From contig JASHPP010000607.1 in NCBI GenBank assembly GCA_030038035.1, forward strand, positions 1 to 15,288: a stretch of DNA of 15,288 nucleotides, read 5' to 3'. The position numbers and the translations under genes are program-made. This document shows positions 15,042-15,288 of this stretch, piece by piece. The DNA comes from Trebonia sp. (lineage in GTDB: Bacteria > Actinomycetota > Actinomycetes > Streptosporangiales > Streptosporangiaceae). A model generated the notes under the pieces. That model was not told where the DNA came from. It saw nothing but the letters and a program-made list of their open reading frames with translations, and searched no databases. The number at the start of each line of letters is the position of its first letter. The stretch's first letter is position 1.

Positions 15042-15288
15042 TCAGCCGCAAGTTCCCGGCTGGGTTCCCCCTTCCGGCACAGTTTCCGGCGCAGCTTCCG
15101 GCGAGGGGGCGGCGAGCAGATCGAGGTCGCGCACGCAGAAACCGTGGTGCGCCCACTCCTCGTCCAGCACCACGTGCACGCACTCGAGCACCGGCCTGTC
15201 CCCGGCGTCCGGCGGCCAGCCCAGGCCCGCCTGCGCGAGCGCCGACAGCTCACCGGGTGTCACGGTCGACAGCCAGCGCTCCAGCTCT
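15042..15288 (-). CDS. DinB-like family protein, C-terminal part (runs off right edge)
   Basis: The visible 81 C-terminal residues read ELERWLSTVTPGELSALAQ and then VLECVHVVLDEEWAHHGFCV followed by RDLDLL, before a low-complexity Pro/Glu tail and TGA at 15044-15042. The HVVLDEEWAHHGFCVRDL helix resembles the last helix of actinobacterial DinB-family proteins, a four-helix-bundle, metal-binding fold that includes thiol-dependent transferases. The N-terminal metal ligands lie outside the window, so activity cannot be judged. Frame and composition are continuous to the window edge, so the gene is simply cut by the boundary. It looks unrelated to the defence genes. Confidence 0.55.
   Translation of the reverse strand, partial: ELERWLSTVTPGELSALAQAGLGWPPDAGDRPVLECVHVVLDEEWAHHGFCVRDLDLLAAPSPEAAPETVPEGGTQPGTCG

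Noticed and set aside
14584..15183. A 199-codon minus-strand frame ending in MIMGQRGPYTATFDP, and a plus-strand frame ending in a similar peptide
   Set aside because: The similar ends come from the 54-bp palindrome being read on both strands; the rest is low-complexity Arg/Pro/Ser translation without family resemblance.

Overview
The window looks like chromosomal DNA of a high-GC actinomycete. The evidence is very GC-rich coding sequence, proteins that resemble actinobacterial families, and three genes whose start codon lies 6-7 nt after a TANNNT-type -10 box with no Shine-Dalgarno (SD) sequence, a leaderless layout common in Actinobacteria. No rRNA, tRNA or CRISPR array was seen. The genus cannot be set from sequence alone.

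Layout, left to right. Positions 1-1007 are a degraded margin: the first 30 codons of an IS630-type transposase (minus strand, running off the edge), the C-terminal half of an actinobacterial hypothetical protein, and a VOC-family gene that has lost its middle. Positions 1008-9170 are one tightly coupled minus-strand operon read in the order HTH/pseudo-methylase/TRD fusion, hsdM, hsdS, hsdR; each junction is a 1-nt stop/start overlap. Positions 9171-9309 are a divergent control region with two palindromes. A TIGR04141/DUF6119-like gene (9310-10989) is transcribed the other way.

Positions 10990-12320 hold an XRE-type tail, a frameshifted AbiEi-like antitoxin relic and an intact mazE/mazF-like pair. 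Positions 12321-14450 are bounded by two nearly identical ~75-bp direct repeats enclosing an internally deleted ABC-transporter relic, an Rpn-family nuclease gene with a probable frameshift near its N-terminus, and an FtsX-like permease fragment. Positions 14450-15041 have no gene but contain a 54-bp imperfect palindrome. The right edge carries the C-terminal end of a DinB-like protein (minus strand).

Together this is a defence island in a recombining, gene-eroding part of the chromosome. The type I enzyme is likely functional: HsdM carries DPCCGSGG and NPPF, HsdR carries nuclease and helicase motifs, and HsdS has two target-recognition regions. The most unusual part is the extra first gene. 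It joins an N-terminal HTH, a methylase fold whose catalytic NPP(F/Y) has become QLPY, and an HsdS-like half. It faces a divergent DUF6119-like gene across a palindrome-rich promoter. I infer that this five-gene unit may be an extended or self-regulated type I restriction system.
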